Position numbers and translations under genes: made by a program. Below are positions 1 to 10,080 of a DNA stretch of 64,000 bases, one piece after another. Below the pieces are notes generated by a model. It was not told where the DNA came from. It ran no database searches and worked only from the letters and a program-made list of their open reading frames with translations. The DNA comes from Diplonema papillatum (lineage: Eukaryota; Euglenozoa; Diplonemea; Diplonemida; Diplonemidae): positions 1 to 64,000 of the forward strand of contig JAPJBO010000764.1 in the NCBI GenBank assembly GCA_030068145.1. The letters run 5' to 3'. Each line of letters starts with the position of its first letter. Positions within the stretch are counted from its first letter, which is position 1.

Positions 1-370
1 TTTAAGCCACGGACACATAAGGCGGACCATCATCAGCGCGGAACCTGAGTGTCTGCAGACAGGACAGCGGTGTGAGTCTGGTTTGTCAGGCGGCTGTTCG
101 TAGCTCGTCACAGCCAGGACCACCCGTGCTACTAGAGCACAGGCGAATCCGTCACGGGGAGAAGGCCCCTACAACCGTGTCTGAGCAATCAGTTAAAAAC
201 TCAGGGCACTCGCCCTGATTGTGACTGCGACTCGCTAGAGCACTGACTTGTCTTCTTTTTACGGTGGCAATCTGCGAAGTAAACTCCGCAGAGCACAGTG
301 GACATGGGGTTGCCGTGTGCAGCACCAATGGTTGAAGTACCAAAAGGAAAAGAGTGCGAGGAAGTAATCC
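1..370 (+). repeat. Dispersed repeat R1, copy 1 (left end cut by window)
   Basis: A copy of a dispersed repeat whose core reads CTGCAGACAGGACAGCGG. It is followed by a stretch ending near GAAGTAAACTCCGC. Related copies lie at about 420-570, 12597-12715, 17445-17620, 32125-32420 and, inverted, 50385-50655. The 32125 copy shares the same right half (CGACTCGCTAGA, then the AAACTCCGC segment), so the repeat is at least 370 bp long. Minus-strand translation gives a Cys-containing peptide (HRCPVCRHSG) kept in some copies. Other copies have stops, so I do not call it a gene. Confidence 0.7.
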
Positions 371-419
371 TGCGTGCTGAGGGCAGCAAGTCGCGTTACG
401 CGAAGTACCCTACTGGAAT

Positions 420-570
420 GGGGGGATTGCAAGAACGTGCTTGGAATGGGTATGTGCTCAACACCGCACTGGTCCCGTCTGCGCCGTGTTTCGGTCCTTT
501 AAGCCACGGAGACATCAGGCGGACCATCATCTGCGTGGAACCTGAGTGTCTGCAGACAGGACGTGCTGGG
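420..570 (+). repeat. Dispersed repeat R1, copy 2
   Basis: Starts with GGGGGATTGCAAGAACGTGC and runs through the same CTGCAGACAGGAC core as copy 1. It carries the left portion missing from the window-edge copy. It is followed by a run of about 24 G at 577-600, directly left of the inverted-repeat element at 622. Confidence 0.65.
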
Positions 571-639
571 TGGGTTGGGGGGGGGGGGGGGGGGGGGGGG
601 TTTGGGCAGATGTTTTCTGGTATACACGGTGGACCGGTC

Positions 640-828
640 AAGGGCTGGTGCGGTCAATGACCGCACCACGCTGACCGCAATAATGTTGACCGGTACCTTG
701 CGGTCATTGACCGGTAGGGTACTGGTCATTGACCGCACCCATGCGGTCATTGACCGCACCCATGCGGTCATTGACCGCACCCATGCGGTCATTGACCGCA
801 ACATTGCGGTCAATAACCGGTACTTATG
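640..828. repeat. Left subterminal palindrome array
   Basis: About six imperfect copies of the 17-bp palindrome TGCGGTCATTGACCGCA are joined by short ACCCA or ACAT spacers, giving a period near 21 bp in the cleanest part (about 735-805). ACCGGT-containing variants lie towards the outer end. This mirrors the array at the other end of the element. Confidence 0.8.
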
Positions 829-1273
829 ACAGTTTGCAAGGTAAAATAGGCAGCAAAGTGTACCCATGCAAGGCCTAATTCTCGAAGTACGCACTTAACA
901 ACTATACGTACCCCCCCCGTGTAAGTGGCTCACCCTTTTTACCCGTGAAAGCGTCTCAAACCGACCTCGCAGAGGAGTGAGACACTTTCACGGGCAGCTG
1001 ACAGTGTTTTGATTGGCAACGAGCCTGGTGGTGTAGTTCTCTCAAACGATGCGACGGTGAGCCCGTGCGAAGAAAGACACGGGACGCCACGCACCTTTCC
1101 ATCGTAACAGACGATGTAAAACCCAAGGTTGACTGTCGACCTTTGCAAACTCTTCGATGCAACGAGTGCCTCCAGTCTCGCAAACAGTTGTGTCCGGCGT
1201 ACACAAAAATTAGTGTGGCGTCCACTACTATGAGAACAGATGATTTCAACAGGATTACTGGCTCGGTTTCCAC

Positions 1274-1513
1274 ATGAGGGAAAAACGTTGCTCGCCACGT
1301 ATCGTCAAAGCGACAAAGAGCACACCCGGAATGCTACCTGAAGCAGCAGGAGACAAACAACATCAGAGACCCGCAACATCAACATTAAAGCCAGCGGCGA
1401 GGGTCAAGAAGACGGCACTGACGCGAGCGAAGAAGCGGACGAACTCTGCGTCGGAGCCGACAACAAAACGGCGTAGAACGCCCATCGAAGCGCGGAGAGG
1501 GCTAAAGAGGTGA
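1274..1513 (+). pseudogene. Basic C-terminal ORF fragment, related to the ORF at 2208-3293
   Basis: A 79-codon plus-strand ORF rich in Lys, Arg and Thr. Its middle (LPEAAGDKQHQRPATST, then KKTALTRAKK) resembles the minus-strand ORF tail (LPEAAEGERGPATSTSTS, then GKTAL). This looks like a diverged, inverted second copy of the same C-terminal region. It is followed by a dispersed repeat (about 1510-1620, with ATGCAGATTATCGCTACAG) that recurs near 33850, 36830 (inverted) and 60720. No function is assigned. Confidence 0.4.
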
Positions 1514-2207
1514 AAGCGTGACACACCACGTGCGAACCGGCGATGCAGATTATCGCTACAGATTCTTGCATGCTATCCCAAATCTCTTTTCGACTTTCGT
1601 GGTGCATCAACTCCCTGTGTGCAACTGTGAGAGCCCACCAGTCCCGCCCGTCCCTGCGTGCTGGCATCGGACCACGCCTCCACGAGGGTGCAGCTTCGAG
1701 TCGAAGCCGACCCACCGGTTGTCCGATAGACGCCGGCTCACCCCCGCAGGAACGGAACGATATCGTCCCTCACGCGGACTAGCGACTCCCAGCCCAGGGA
1801 ACCGGTCAGGACCTGGTGCGCCAGGGTCACCATCCGCGCTCAAATGGCGGTCTCGACGACTTCCAGACGCCGCGCAGAGTCATTTGCGTCAAATCGACAG
1901 AGCAAAAGAGGAGGTGCGGCTTCTGCACCCACCCTTGCTATAGCCGGTACCTCTTCGCTGCGAAGTCAAACTCGACTCCCAGGACAACCGGCGTCGAGCT
2001 GGGCTCGAGGACAGACTTCTCGTCCTTGCTCGAGGACAGACTACTCGTCCTTGACCATCATGCGCACCATACGGGCACGCTGCAGGACCCGGTTGCGCAC
2101 AGCGCGAAGCGCGTCCGGACAGGCACCGACGAGGGCCCAGTCTTCGTACCAGACTATCCTGTCGTCCCCGGCAAGCTCCGTGATGACAAAATCAGAGTCC
2201 TGCGCAA

Positions 2208-3293
2208 TCATAGAAAACGACCTGCCCAGGCGCCACCAATACAGAGCCACGCCCCCGTCGGGTCTCCTGGTCCGAAGCCCGAAGAAAGCGCCGTCTTCCC
2301 GACCTTCGCTGCTGAAGTCGATGTCGATGTTGCGGGTCCTCGCTCGCCTTCCGCTGCTTCCGGCAGAACGAGCACCACGTTCTCACGCTTCGCCTGTCTC
2401 GGCGCTGACGCGGGGCCCTCCGGCTCCGCCTTCCTCTTCTTCGTCGTTGATTCTTCTCCTCTCGCCACGGCCGCCCGGTGGTGCCCTTCCCTGCAGCAGT
2501 GCCCGCGTCTCCTACTCCCCAGGTCGGCGTGTTTCTTGCAGCTGTCGCACGTCGGCATCTCATGGTCGAGACATCGGTGGTGATGGTTGCGACAGCATTC
2601 CGTTGTCGTCTTACATGTGGTGCACTGCGTCATCCGGTGCTCGGCACACATTTTCCGCTCACCCCACTTTTCGTGTCCGGGAATCCCTTCCGGTACGAGC
2701 CACGGGTCTCCTCCGACGACGGCCGACTTCTTGCCCTTCTTCTTCTCCGTGGTGTCGTCGAAGGCCGTCCATCTCGCTGCACGCTCCGCCCTCTCTCTTC
2801 CGTGCGTCGGGAAAAGGTCCATCCCCCACGCCTCACCGCTCGCCTTCAGCTGCGTCTCCAAGACTCCCATCGTCTCCTCGCCGCCGCGGAAAATTGGCCT
2901 CATCTCGTAGCCCGTTGGGCTCCCCGGCGTCGGCCGTCCTACTGGGAATTGGAAGAAATAGGACTTCAGGTCCCGAGCAGTTGTTGGTACTCGTGGCCCG
3001 GGAAAAGCAGGAAGTTCGGGCCCGAGATCCCATCGAGGTGCCGCAGCACGATGCGGATAGAGGAGCGGCAACGAGTCCGTACCGCCCCTTGCCCACATCA
3101 AAGCCTGGGCGGCGGCCGTCGGCCAAGCTCCCCAGGCAGTGATCTGGTCTGCCAGGTTCTTTGGCGGCGACGGCACCGAGTCCAGAAAAATCTGAAAACT
3201 CGCTAACACCGTCCGAGTGGCAGCTGAGTGATGGCCGCCGCACCCAAGCTGCGCCATGTACTGCGCCATCTGCAGGGGGTCGTCGGTGTTCAC
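2208..3293 (-). CDS. Cys/His-repeat protein, retroelement-like ORF (partial or decayed)
   Basis: A 361-codon ORF. Residues of roughly 215-275 hold two copies of a Cys/His module, C-x2-H-x4-C-x2-C-x(5-11)-C-C-x3-H-H (for example CAEHRMTQCTTCKTTTECC). The spacing suggests zinc binding and recalls B-box fingers without matching them exactly. A Lys/Arg-rich tail follows, resembling a nuclear-localisation stretch. The same architecture, with three modules, occurs in the ORFs at 18629-20040 and 20237-20994. Those look like 3' ends of a non-LTR retroelement, so this ORF probably belongs to a related element. The first codon of the open frame is GTG and a stop lies about 30 bases upstream, so the true start is unknown and the N-terminus is probably lost. 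A 432-codon plus-strand ORF overlaps it and is taken as its shadow. Function unknown. Confidence 0.5.
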   Translation of the reverse strand: MNTDDPLQMAQYMAQLGCGGHHSAATRTVLASFQIFLDSVPSPPKNLADQITAWGAWPTAAAQALMWARGGTDSLPLLYPHRAAAPRWDLGPELPAFPGPRVPTTARDLKSYFFQFPVGRPTPGSPTGYEMRPIFRGGEETMGVLETQLKASGEAWGMDLFPTHGRERAERAARWTAFDDTTEKKKGKKSAVVGGDPWLVPEGIPGHEKWGERKMCAEHRMTQCTTCKTTTECCRNHHHRCLDHEMPTCDSCKKHADLGSRRRGHCCREGHHRAAVARGEESTTKKRKAEPEGPASAPRQAKRENVVLVLPEAAEGERGPATSTSTSAAKVGKTALSSGFGPGDPTGAWLCIGGAWAGRFL

Positions 3294-4380
3294 CCCTGAG
3301 ACCGATAAAGTTGTCCCCTTTGGCTCTGATCTTCACCCGTCGATGAAGATTCGGAGCGTTGACGGGTTTGCGTTGACGACCAAAGTGAACTGGGTGCGGA
3401 TGAGCAGGACAAGAAAGAAAGGTGCTGGGATATACAAGCTCTGGGAGGCCTTTATCCTCTTCTGCCGCTCTCCCACAGACGAGTCGAGGAGTCGCCTCGC
3501 TCGCGGCTGGGAACGGATCTACCTGGAAAACAGTAGAAAGTGTGTTCTATGCCCGTCCCTGTCGGGCTCCTGGAGCGCTCCGGGGCTGAGCCCCGGGCAC
3601 CGACCAGCCCCGGGGCTCCCTGCTCCGAGAGCCACGGACTACAGGCCCAAGTGTCGAGGCATGGGCGTCGGGCCCTACGGTGGCGGTGGTCGCCTGTTGC
3701 TGATGGGCGACAATGGGCCTATGGGGTGCCCCTAAACATCATGGCGTCCGTGCTGGCGGAGAACAAAGCGGCGGCGTGTGTCCTCGACGACCCGCTCAAT
3801 GAAAGAGCGTGAGTAGGATGATGGCTGTCCTCAGGAGGAGTCGCCGGACCCACGGCGGGCGAAGCCGCCGGGCGTGAAGGAGTTCAGGACGATCTTCGAT
3901 GCCGTCCATGACCACGGCGCTGCTCCGCAGATTCTGGGCGAGTTTCTGGCGCTGCTTAGAACCTCGAGTATGCGGGCGTCCAGGGCGCACAAGGTTCTTG
4001 ACGTATGAGGCCATAAATTTGGTGCCTCCGCTCGCGCCCCGACTGCTTGGCACAGATCGGAGCGCGAGCGGCCAGACGAGTCCTGGTCAAGACCGCGGCA
4101 CTCCAACGTCTACAACTTCGAAGCCATCTAAACTTTACACAGGTGCAGGTGTGACACCCGCAAAATGGACTGCACAGTTCACCCGGTGCTGGAGCACACC
4201 GTGTGATTGTGACCTCAGAAATCCCACAAAAAAGCCCTGTAGGTGACACCCAACATACCTTTTCTCCAACCAGCGTTTCTGACCCCCGAAACGCAGAAGC
4301 AAGTTTACCAGAAAAGAGAGAGACCGAGACCGGGTGATTTTCAACCCAAAAAGGCAGGAATCCTTGTGGCTTACCACAGG

Positions 4381-4547
4381 ATGCGTTCAATGACCGCAAC
4401 ATTGCGGTCATTGACCGCAATGTTGCGGTCATTGACCGCAAGGGTGCGGCCAATGACCGCAAGGGTGCGGTCATTGACCGCATGGCATAACTTTCTCAGC
4501 TCACCGGTCAAAAACTGACCGGTCAAACATGCGGTCATGACCATGAC
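4381..4547. repeat. Right subterminal palindrome array
   Basis: Four to five copies of GCGGTCATTGACCGCA with 21-bp spacing (4388-4480), then ACCGGTCA motifs (4503-4550) leading into the right terminal inverted repeat. Orientation and order mirror the left array. Confidence 0.8.
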
Positions 4548-4688
4548 CGGTCCACCGTGTATCGGAACATCAAAGGTATGGAAGCGTATGTTGGATGCGT
4601 CTCGTAACTGACTTTAGCAACGGCGCATCCCGAAGCCAGGTTGGTATTTTGAAGAAGCATAAGCGTGAACAAAAAGGAAGATCGATAC

Positions 4689-5452
4689 CAACGTGCCATC
4701 AGTTGTAGGGTCCTCAGACCAGCCGGGCCGTTGATTGACACGGTGCCATCGTTTTCAACCACGGTGCCAGCATTCTCTCCACTGAGGAACAGCATGGTTA
4801 AGCAAGACGTCATCGCCGCACTTTCGATAGCATCGATGTGGAGAGGCATCCACGCGGGGTTGCTACTCCGGATGCGTTCCTTGTCTCTCAGTTCGATCAA
4901 ACTCTGCGTCCACGCTTCCCACGTATCGGTGCGCATCTCAACGCCGTTTTCCACGAAGAGGTCGTTTCTGTAGAACATGTACAGCGCATTGGCTTCCCTC
5001 GGGATAGTGAGCGCGTGCCCTTCGGAGTTCCGCGTGAAGAATTTTGTCCGGATGCCTTGCAGCAGCGAGTCTGGAAGAGGCATCAACTGCTCGGAAAAGG
5101 GTAAAATCCACGGGTTGTTGAAGTCGATGACTTCTAGGTCGCGGTCCTCTGAGTCCATCAAATCGGCGACAATCGGGAACTGCTCGTCGTCACTTGCTCC
5201 GCCCGTGAGCTCACGCAACGAGACTTCATTTATATTCAGGTTGGGGTACCTGCGGTTCAGCGACTCCAGGAACTCGCAGCCCTGCCCCACGATAATGCGA
5301 ATGATGTTGCTGGAAACGGAAATCTTCTCCACCCTTGACGTTCCGTTGAACAGCAGATCGCACCTCCTGTTGCAGTAGGAGCAGTCCGCATTCGCGGTGT
5401 GAACAAACGCCGCCGCGAGTACACACGACAACAACCCGATCGGTTTTCCCAT
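4689..5452 (-). CDS. Secreted bacterial-type solute-binding protein, first exon
   Basis: The open frame starts with ATG at 5450-5452 and encodes a clear signal peptide (MGKPIGLLSCVLAAAFVHTANA, positions 1-22, then DCSYC). The body resembles family 1 extracellular solute-binding proteins of ABC importers: a periplasmic-binding fold with EFLESLNRRYPNLNI-like N-lobe spacing, ALYMFYRNDLF, a WEAWTQSLIELRD helix and GLRTLQLMARW. In eukaryotes such domains occur in algae as secreted or receptor-type ectodomains. Any kinase or cyclase partner would lie in later exons not seen here. A plausible splice donor (TTG then GTATCG) ends the exon at 4689. Read without splicing, the frame runs on to a stop at 4535 and its last seven residues come from the right terminal repeat of the 622-4562 element. 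So the element lies either in an intron or in the coding region. The sequence is about 100 residues shorter than typical family members. Confidence 0.6.
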
Positions 5453-8400
5453 CGGCGCTTCTCTTTTTTTTTTTTAAGATTTCCCGTGTGCAGGCAAGAT
5501 TTCCTGGGAGAAGTAGGGGGTTTGGGGGGCTTTCCGGCCTGGTAGGTCCGCTTTCATGCGTACCGTTCCCGAGGGGTTTATACCTACCCTGCGTATCGAT
5601 GCTAGCTTGAAAGAGCGAAGAACACTTAGCAATACTAAATGATCGGAATGAGGCTCGGACTGTGTCTTCGTTCATTTTCCCAAAGACGGGTTTTTTGGGT
5701 TTGTGATGAGATGGACCGAGGTACCCTCGAAAACGTGATAGACATATCTCTCAGAGTTAGCAGGCTTTGTGAAATGGCTGCTTCAACGACCTATGTAGTC
5801 CCTTTGTTAGTTGTTGGTAATAAAAAAAGCGATGTCGTGTGCAAGCCATGCACTACAAAGAGGAACTGAGGGCAATTCGTTCAGTCTTCGTAGTTTCGTG
5901 CCTTTCCTGTACACGTTCATTGTAGACGGACCGTAAGAACTGGGGATAAGCCGTTTTCCATGCCAGTGCCAACAGTCCGCTTGTTCGTTGCCCCTACCTC
6001 TCTCCTTCCGAGCTTCCCCTCCTTGTCTGTATCAAAATGTGTCGGATGGCAGCGTGTTAAATCAACAGGGTTGACACACGTACGCACAAACACATTCTTT
6101 TGGTGGCCGCTCTAATGTTATTGTGAACGTCAACACAGTGTGTTGGTGCGCGACGTGCTCCACCGGGTGGGGGACTTAAACTGTGCGGTCCATTTTGCCG
6201 GCGTGGCCAGGATTCGACAAGAATGTCCCTGGAAACATTCACGACGGCCGGGGCACGTCAACCTTTTCGTCCCAGGGACGGTATGTCACGGTCTATCAGG
6301 AAGGAAGATAGACCGACTGAAAACCCTGGGGTTCTGATGTTTTTTCAGAGTGCAAGTTTTCCTTAAGGAATTGCCTTGTGGTGGTGATTTCGCCTTGCTT
6401 TCACATTCTGAGCCTAAACGAGCATCCAACCGCTTCCCCCAGATTTCCGGGGCATTTTAGGGCCACCTGAGTGGTAGGTTTCCAGGTTTGGGTTTCTGAC
6501 GACCTCCCTTTTTCGGCAAAAGAGGGGATCGTTTTCAGGGTCCTTATTCCGTATTCCCCAAGGTTCCAGAGTGCCAACTCCGGCGCTTCTCAGAAACCAG
6601 CACTGCAACAAAGGGGAAGGAGAGAAAACTCCGGCAGACGTGCATTCTCGTACATTGTGACGTCCTGAATGTGGAGACTCGAAGCGTATAAGACGTGGAA
6701 GTAGAAAGAGCGAGTGAGATAGCAAACAAGAAAGGGACGCAGGAAGGAGACGAGCAACGAAAGAGATCGAGAACAAAACGCGGGAAGAAAGCACCCCCGA
6801 AAACAAGGCTACGCCCGCCCCACGTTTCCGTCGGTTTAGGTCAGCTTCCCCGAAATGCAGTGAGAAAGGCAAAGCAGTTGAGCGCTGTCCTTTTCGAGGT
6901 AAAAGTTCGCTTGAAACCGGTCGCCTGAAAGCGGTGCCAAAGGCCACGCGTTCGCGTTGAGACGGTCCCACTCTGGATGTTTTGTCGAGGGAGAAAAGTC
7001 GCCTCCATTTATCCCGTGATGGTGTCGCATTTTCGCTTATCCATGTGCGAAAAGGCGACACTGACACGGGAGCACGGGTTCCATCTTTTCATGAAGAAGT
7101 GTCAAGTATGACACCAAGGAGCACGCAGGTCATGTCTCTCTCCTCTGCACATGCTGAAGAAAACACGAGATGACATAGCCGCACGCACCACTTCTCCGCA
7201 CCTTGGTCCCACCCGCGTTAGTGTCGCCTCCCGTGTTAGTGTCGCCTTCTCTGAAAAGGTGCCTTTAGGTAGGCGGCACAAACACGGTGTGCAGGCAGTG
7301 ACAAAACCTCGTTTCGCGATGAGCCAATTTTTGCGGTTGGCCCCTGTGTGCAGGCCAAACCTCGCTTTTTCCCCTGCCCGCAGAACGCGAAAATAGCTAT
7401 CTATTTACTGAGATTAATAGAGGAAAAAGGCACTCGAGTTTGTGTTACCGTCGATCCCGAAGTTTTTTTTTAGTTTTTGGCCACGAGTGCCGGGAGCCAT
7501 ATTTTTGGAGCCGTGGCATAATGAGCGTCTGCGTTACATAATGGAGTAAAGAAATTGTGACCCATGCAAAAAAAGCTTTCTTTCTCGCGGAATGCATTTC
7601 TTCCCGAAGCCCATGTTCGCAGCACCGCGTCGCTTCCGAAACTGCCCCTGAAAGTGTACAAAAAAGCAATCAAAACAAAAACAAAAACAAAAGATCAGTC
7701 CGTTCCAGGGCGCAGTGAGACCGGCGGGGATCCGCTGCTGAAGTCTCCGAGAACGAAGAGGGGGCTGAAGTCAGCAGCTGAGACCACAGTTCTTAAGGCT
7801 GCTAGAGAGAAAAAGGGGCGGGTTTATACTTTTGCGTTTGCTCACGAAAAGGGGGGAGGAGAGTTAATGGCCCTGGATCTAACCCTCCGGATCGTTGCAC
7901 AAGCCCTAGTCGGGGCGCCGAGGTGAAACGCTATTGTGGTGGTGGTGAGCTTCAGCATGTACTTGGTACACGGTGGAGTCCAGCCTCAGAAGCTGGAGTA
8001 GAAAGAAAAGAAAAAGAAAAAGACGTGACGGTCAACCACAGCTTGCAAAGCTTGAGTCGGAGGCAGCACAGTGCCACAACCCCGTCCGCTTTGCCCTGTG
8101 GCTGACCGTCTCGACGAGCTTGTGTTCAGCGCAAGCGCCAAGCCCCAAGGTGCGCCAAGCCTTGATGCTTTAGTTTGGGAAATCGGTAGCCACTTGACCC
8201 GTAGGCCCGTGGCTCTGCAGTACCGCCGAACACGTGAAGCTTGGCTCCCGTGTAGCAGGCTTTTCCTGGTACCTGCAGCTGAGTAGAAGATAGTCAAATT
8301 GTCATCATCAGATCCACTAACTCGTTTTCAGTGCAGCACGAACAGGTATAATACGCGCAGTGCAGAGAAGCGTACATCTGAGGCCGGACTGCACCGTGTG

Positions 8401-9930
8401 CCAAACCTCTCCCCGCCCCCACCGTCACCCGATCCCATGTGTATGTGTAGCATTGTTTCCCCCGTCGTTTCAGGTAGGCTCTGGATTCGAAGCATCGTGG
8501 GGTAACAAAGCGACAGCACACGCCTTCCGTGTCACTGTACAAAGTCAGACTTGCGACAAGCCGCATCTTAGAAAAGTGCGTGCGTGTAATAACAACAGCC
8601 GTGTACAACTAGTAGTCAAGGCTAGGCCCAGGTTAAGGAAAACGCGCTACAAAAACAAGGGGGGGTTGGCAGGTATAAAAAGCGTATTAAAAACGCAGCC
8701 GCCAGCAACAGTAGCAAACAACCACGGAAAACGAAGAAGCAGAACGCTAAGAAAAGAAAAAACAAGGACGAAAGGGGAAAAAAAACAGAAACAAGTGCAA
8801 AAAAAAAAAAAAAAAAGGTGAGCAAAAGCGTCTGCCCCGTTTGTTGGGTACACTCCACTGTCAACGGCAGCTCCGGGGGATAGGCTGGACGTGGGACACC
8901 GCGATAGGCAGCGCGATGCAGATCCAAGGGATGGGGGGGAGCTGTTTCGGACACCATCTTCAGTTACGTTCTCCTTCAGCGACACAGAGAACTTGAGCCC
9001 CACGCAACATGAACGATACCACCAGCATTGAATTGTCTGGTGTTGTATCGTGGTATCGACAGGGTAAGATCGAAGAGGTGGTAACCTAGTGACTAATGCA
9101 GGCCATCGGTACAGACATTCCGCATTCTAACCTTGAGCATCGTGGTTTCTAGCGGTCGCCTGAAGCACAGCACGGTATGAGGTTGTCACCTGAGTGACTA
9201 GTGCAGACCATCACCACGGGTTCTCTGCTTTCTGACTTCAAGGGTGTGGATTGGCTTAGCCAACGAATTCTTCCCTGGCCCAAGGACGGTAACAGTCCGG
9301 ACGTCCAAAAAAGGAAAAGCCAGCTGCTTCATTCTGATGACGGCGAGTACACGATGGCGCCGTAGTTCGATCCATCTTCTGTAGCCGCAAGGTAATAATT
9401 AAGTGCTCTAAGGAATGGGTAGGCAAGAACCGAGACGTGAAAAAGGTGTCAGAAAATAGGGAGTCGAAAGCCTGCGCCATGGCATTACCCTGCACGCATC
9501 GGATCCGACCCGCATGCGTATTGCTAGAGTGGATATCATCTCGGCGGCTGCGTGCACGAGTATGGGTTCCCGGAGTCGACTAATCCAAGACAGGGGCCCA
9601 GCATTCGTCGAAGGCCAGGCCAGTAGCCGCTCTTCGAAGCCCAAACAGGACGCGTCTGCCACTCTTCTTTGCGCCCGCTTCTCGGCCAATACGAAGGAAG
9701 GCGGCAGTCAGACCCCTCGTGGGATTGCGGTCTTCGGGTCTATAGCTCGTCCGTTTCCAGCGACGGGCAGGCAGGGAGCTTGGCTGGGGCGGCGCGATGG
9801 GTTACAGAGTAACACCCAAGCCGCACACACCAAGCCAGCCACCCAGCTCCATCTGTCTATCCTTGAGATATAGGCGAAGCAGGTCGCATGCAATCCCCTT
9901 GAAGGTGGTGAGCACCGCGGGTAAGCAGCT
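5453..9930. other. Intergenic, no recognisable gene
   Basis: No ORF here has convincing domain content. A poly-T tract lies just upstream of the solute-binding-protein start (about 5465). At 6150-6215 there is a diverged copy of sequence also present, inverted, at about 4150-4205 (GTCCATTTTGC core). At 7440-7470 a short repeat (CCGTCGATCCCG) recurs near 28575, 51395 and 59860. Two copies of a GACTAATGCAG repeat lie at about 9080-9240. Confidence 0.6.
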
Positions 9931-9934
9931 ATTG

Positions 9935-10080
9935 TCTCTAGCGTTTATTGTGGTTTAGAGGTTCGGTGTGTTTTAGTTTTCTCCGGTTGACCATTGGTGT
10001 GAGGCGGGTGGTACGAGGGGATGTAGGCATGATTGCACACTTTAACTAAGTGTTGCGACCGACACCAAGAAGGAATTCGC
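9935..10080 (+). mobile_element. Dispersed repeat R4 (GGTTGACC family)
   Basis: Begins with TCTAGCGTTTATTGTGGTTTAGAGG-type sequence, contains CTCCGGTTGACCATTG, and ends around GCGACCGACACCAAG. Other members lie at about 16560-16790, 31300-31490, 38800-38930, 39130-39290, 53625-53830, 56090-56235 and 62940-63050. Shorter 5' pieces are at about 34985, 35350, 35775 and 36395. No terminal inverted repeat or poly-A tail was identified, so the class is unknown. Confidence 0.65.

Larger units (their letters stand above)
622..4562. mobile_element. Candidate TIR transposon with palindromic subterminal arrays
   Basis: The 19 bases at 622-640 (ATACACGGTGGACCGGTCA) recur as an exact inverted copy at 4544-4562. 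Inside each terminus lies an array of TGCGGTCATTGACCGCA palindromes spaced about 21 bp apart (roughly 640-828 and 4381-4547). Terminal inverted repeats plus subterminal arrays are typical of cut-and-paste DNA transposons, where the arrays bind transposase. No clear target-site duplication was found in the flanks. The interior holds a Cys/His-rich minus-strand ORF (2208-3293) and a plus-strand basic ORF fragment (1274-1513) resembling its C-terminus. I recognise no transposase catalytic domain. The stretches 831-1270, 1514-2207 and 3294-4380 hold no gene I can identify. The right end lies in, or just past, the solute-binding-protein gene. Confidence 0.65.

Noticed and set aside
577-600. Long G and C runs (also 22148-22175 and 50347-50372) as G-quadruplex regulators
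   Set aside because: They are plain homopolymers at the edges of repeats with no consistent position relative to genes, and run length may be a sequencing artefact.
1844-3142. Plus-strand 432-codon ORF
   Set aside because: It overlaps the minus-strand Cys/His ORF, shows only Ser/Arg/Pro-rich low complexity, and has no relatives elsewhere in the window, whereas the minus-strand frame does.
9955-10000. TTTTAGGGT-like strings in R4 as telomere repeats
   Set aside because: They occur singly within a longer conserved repeat and never in tandem.
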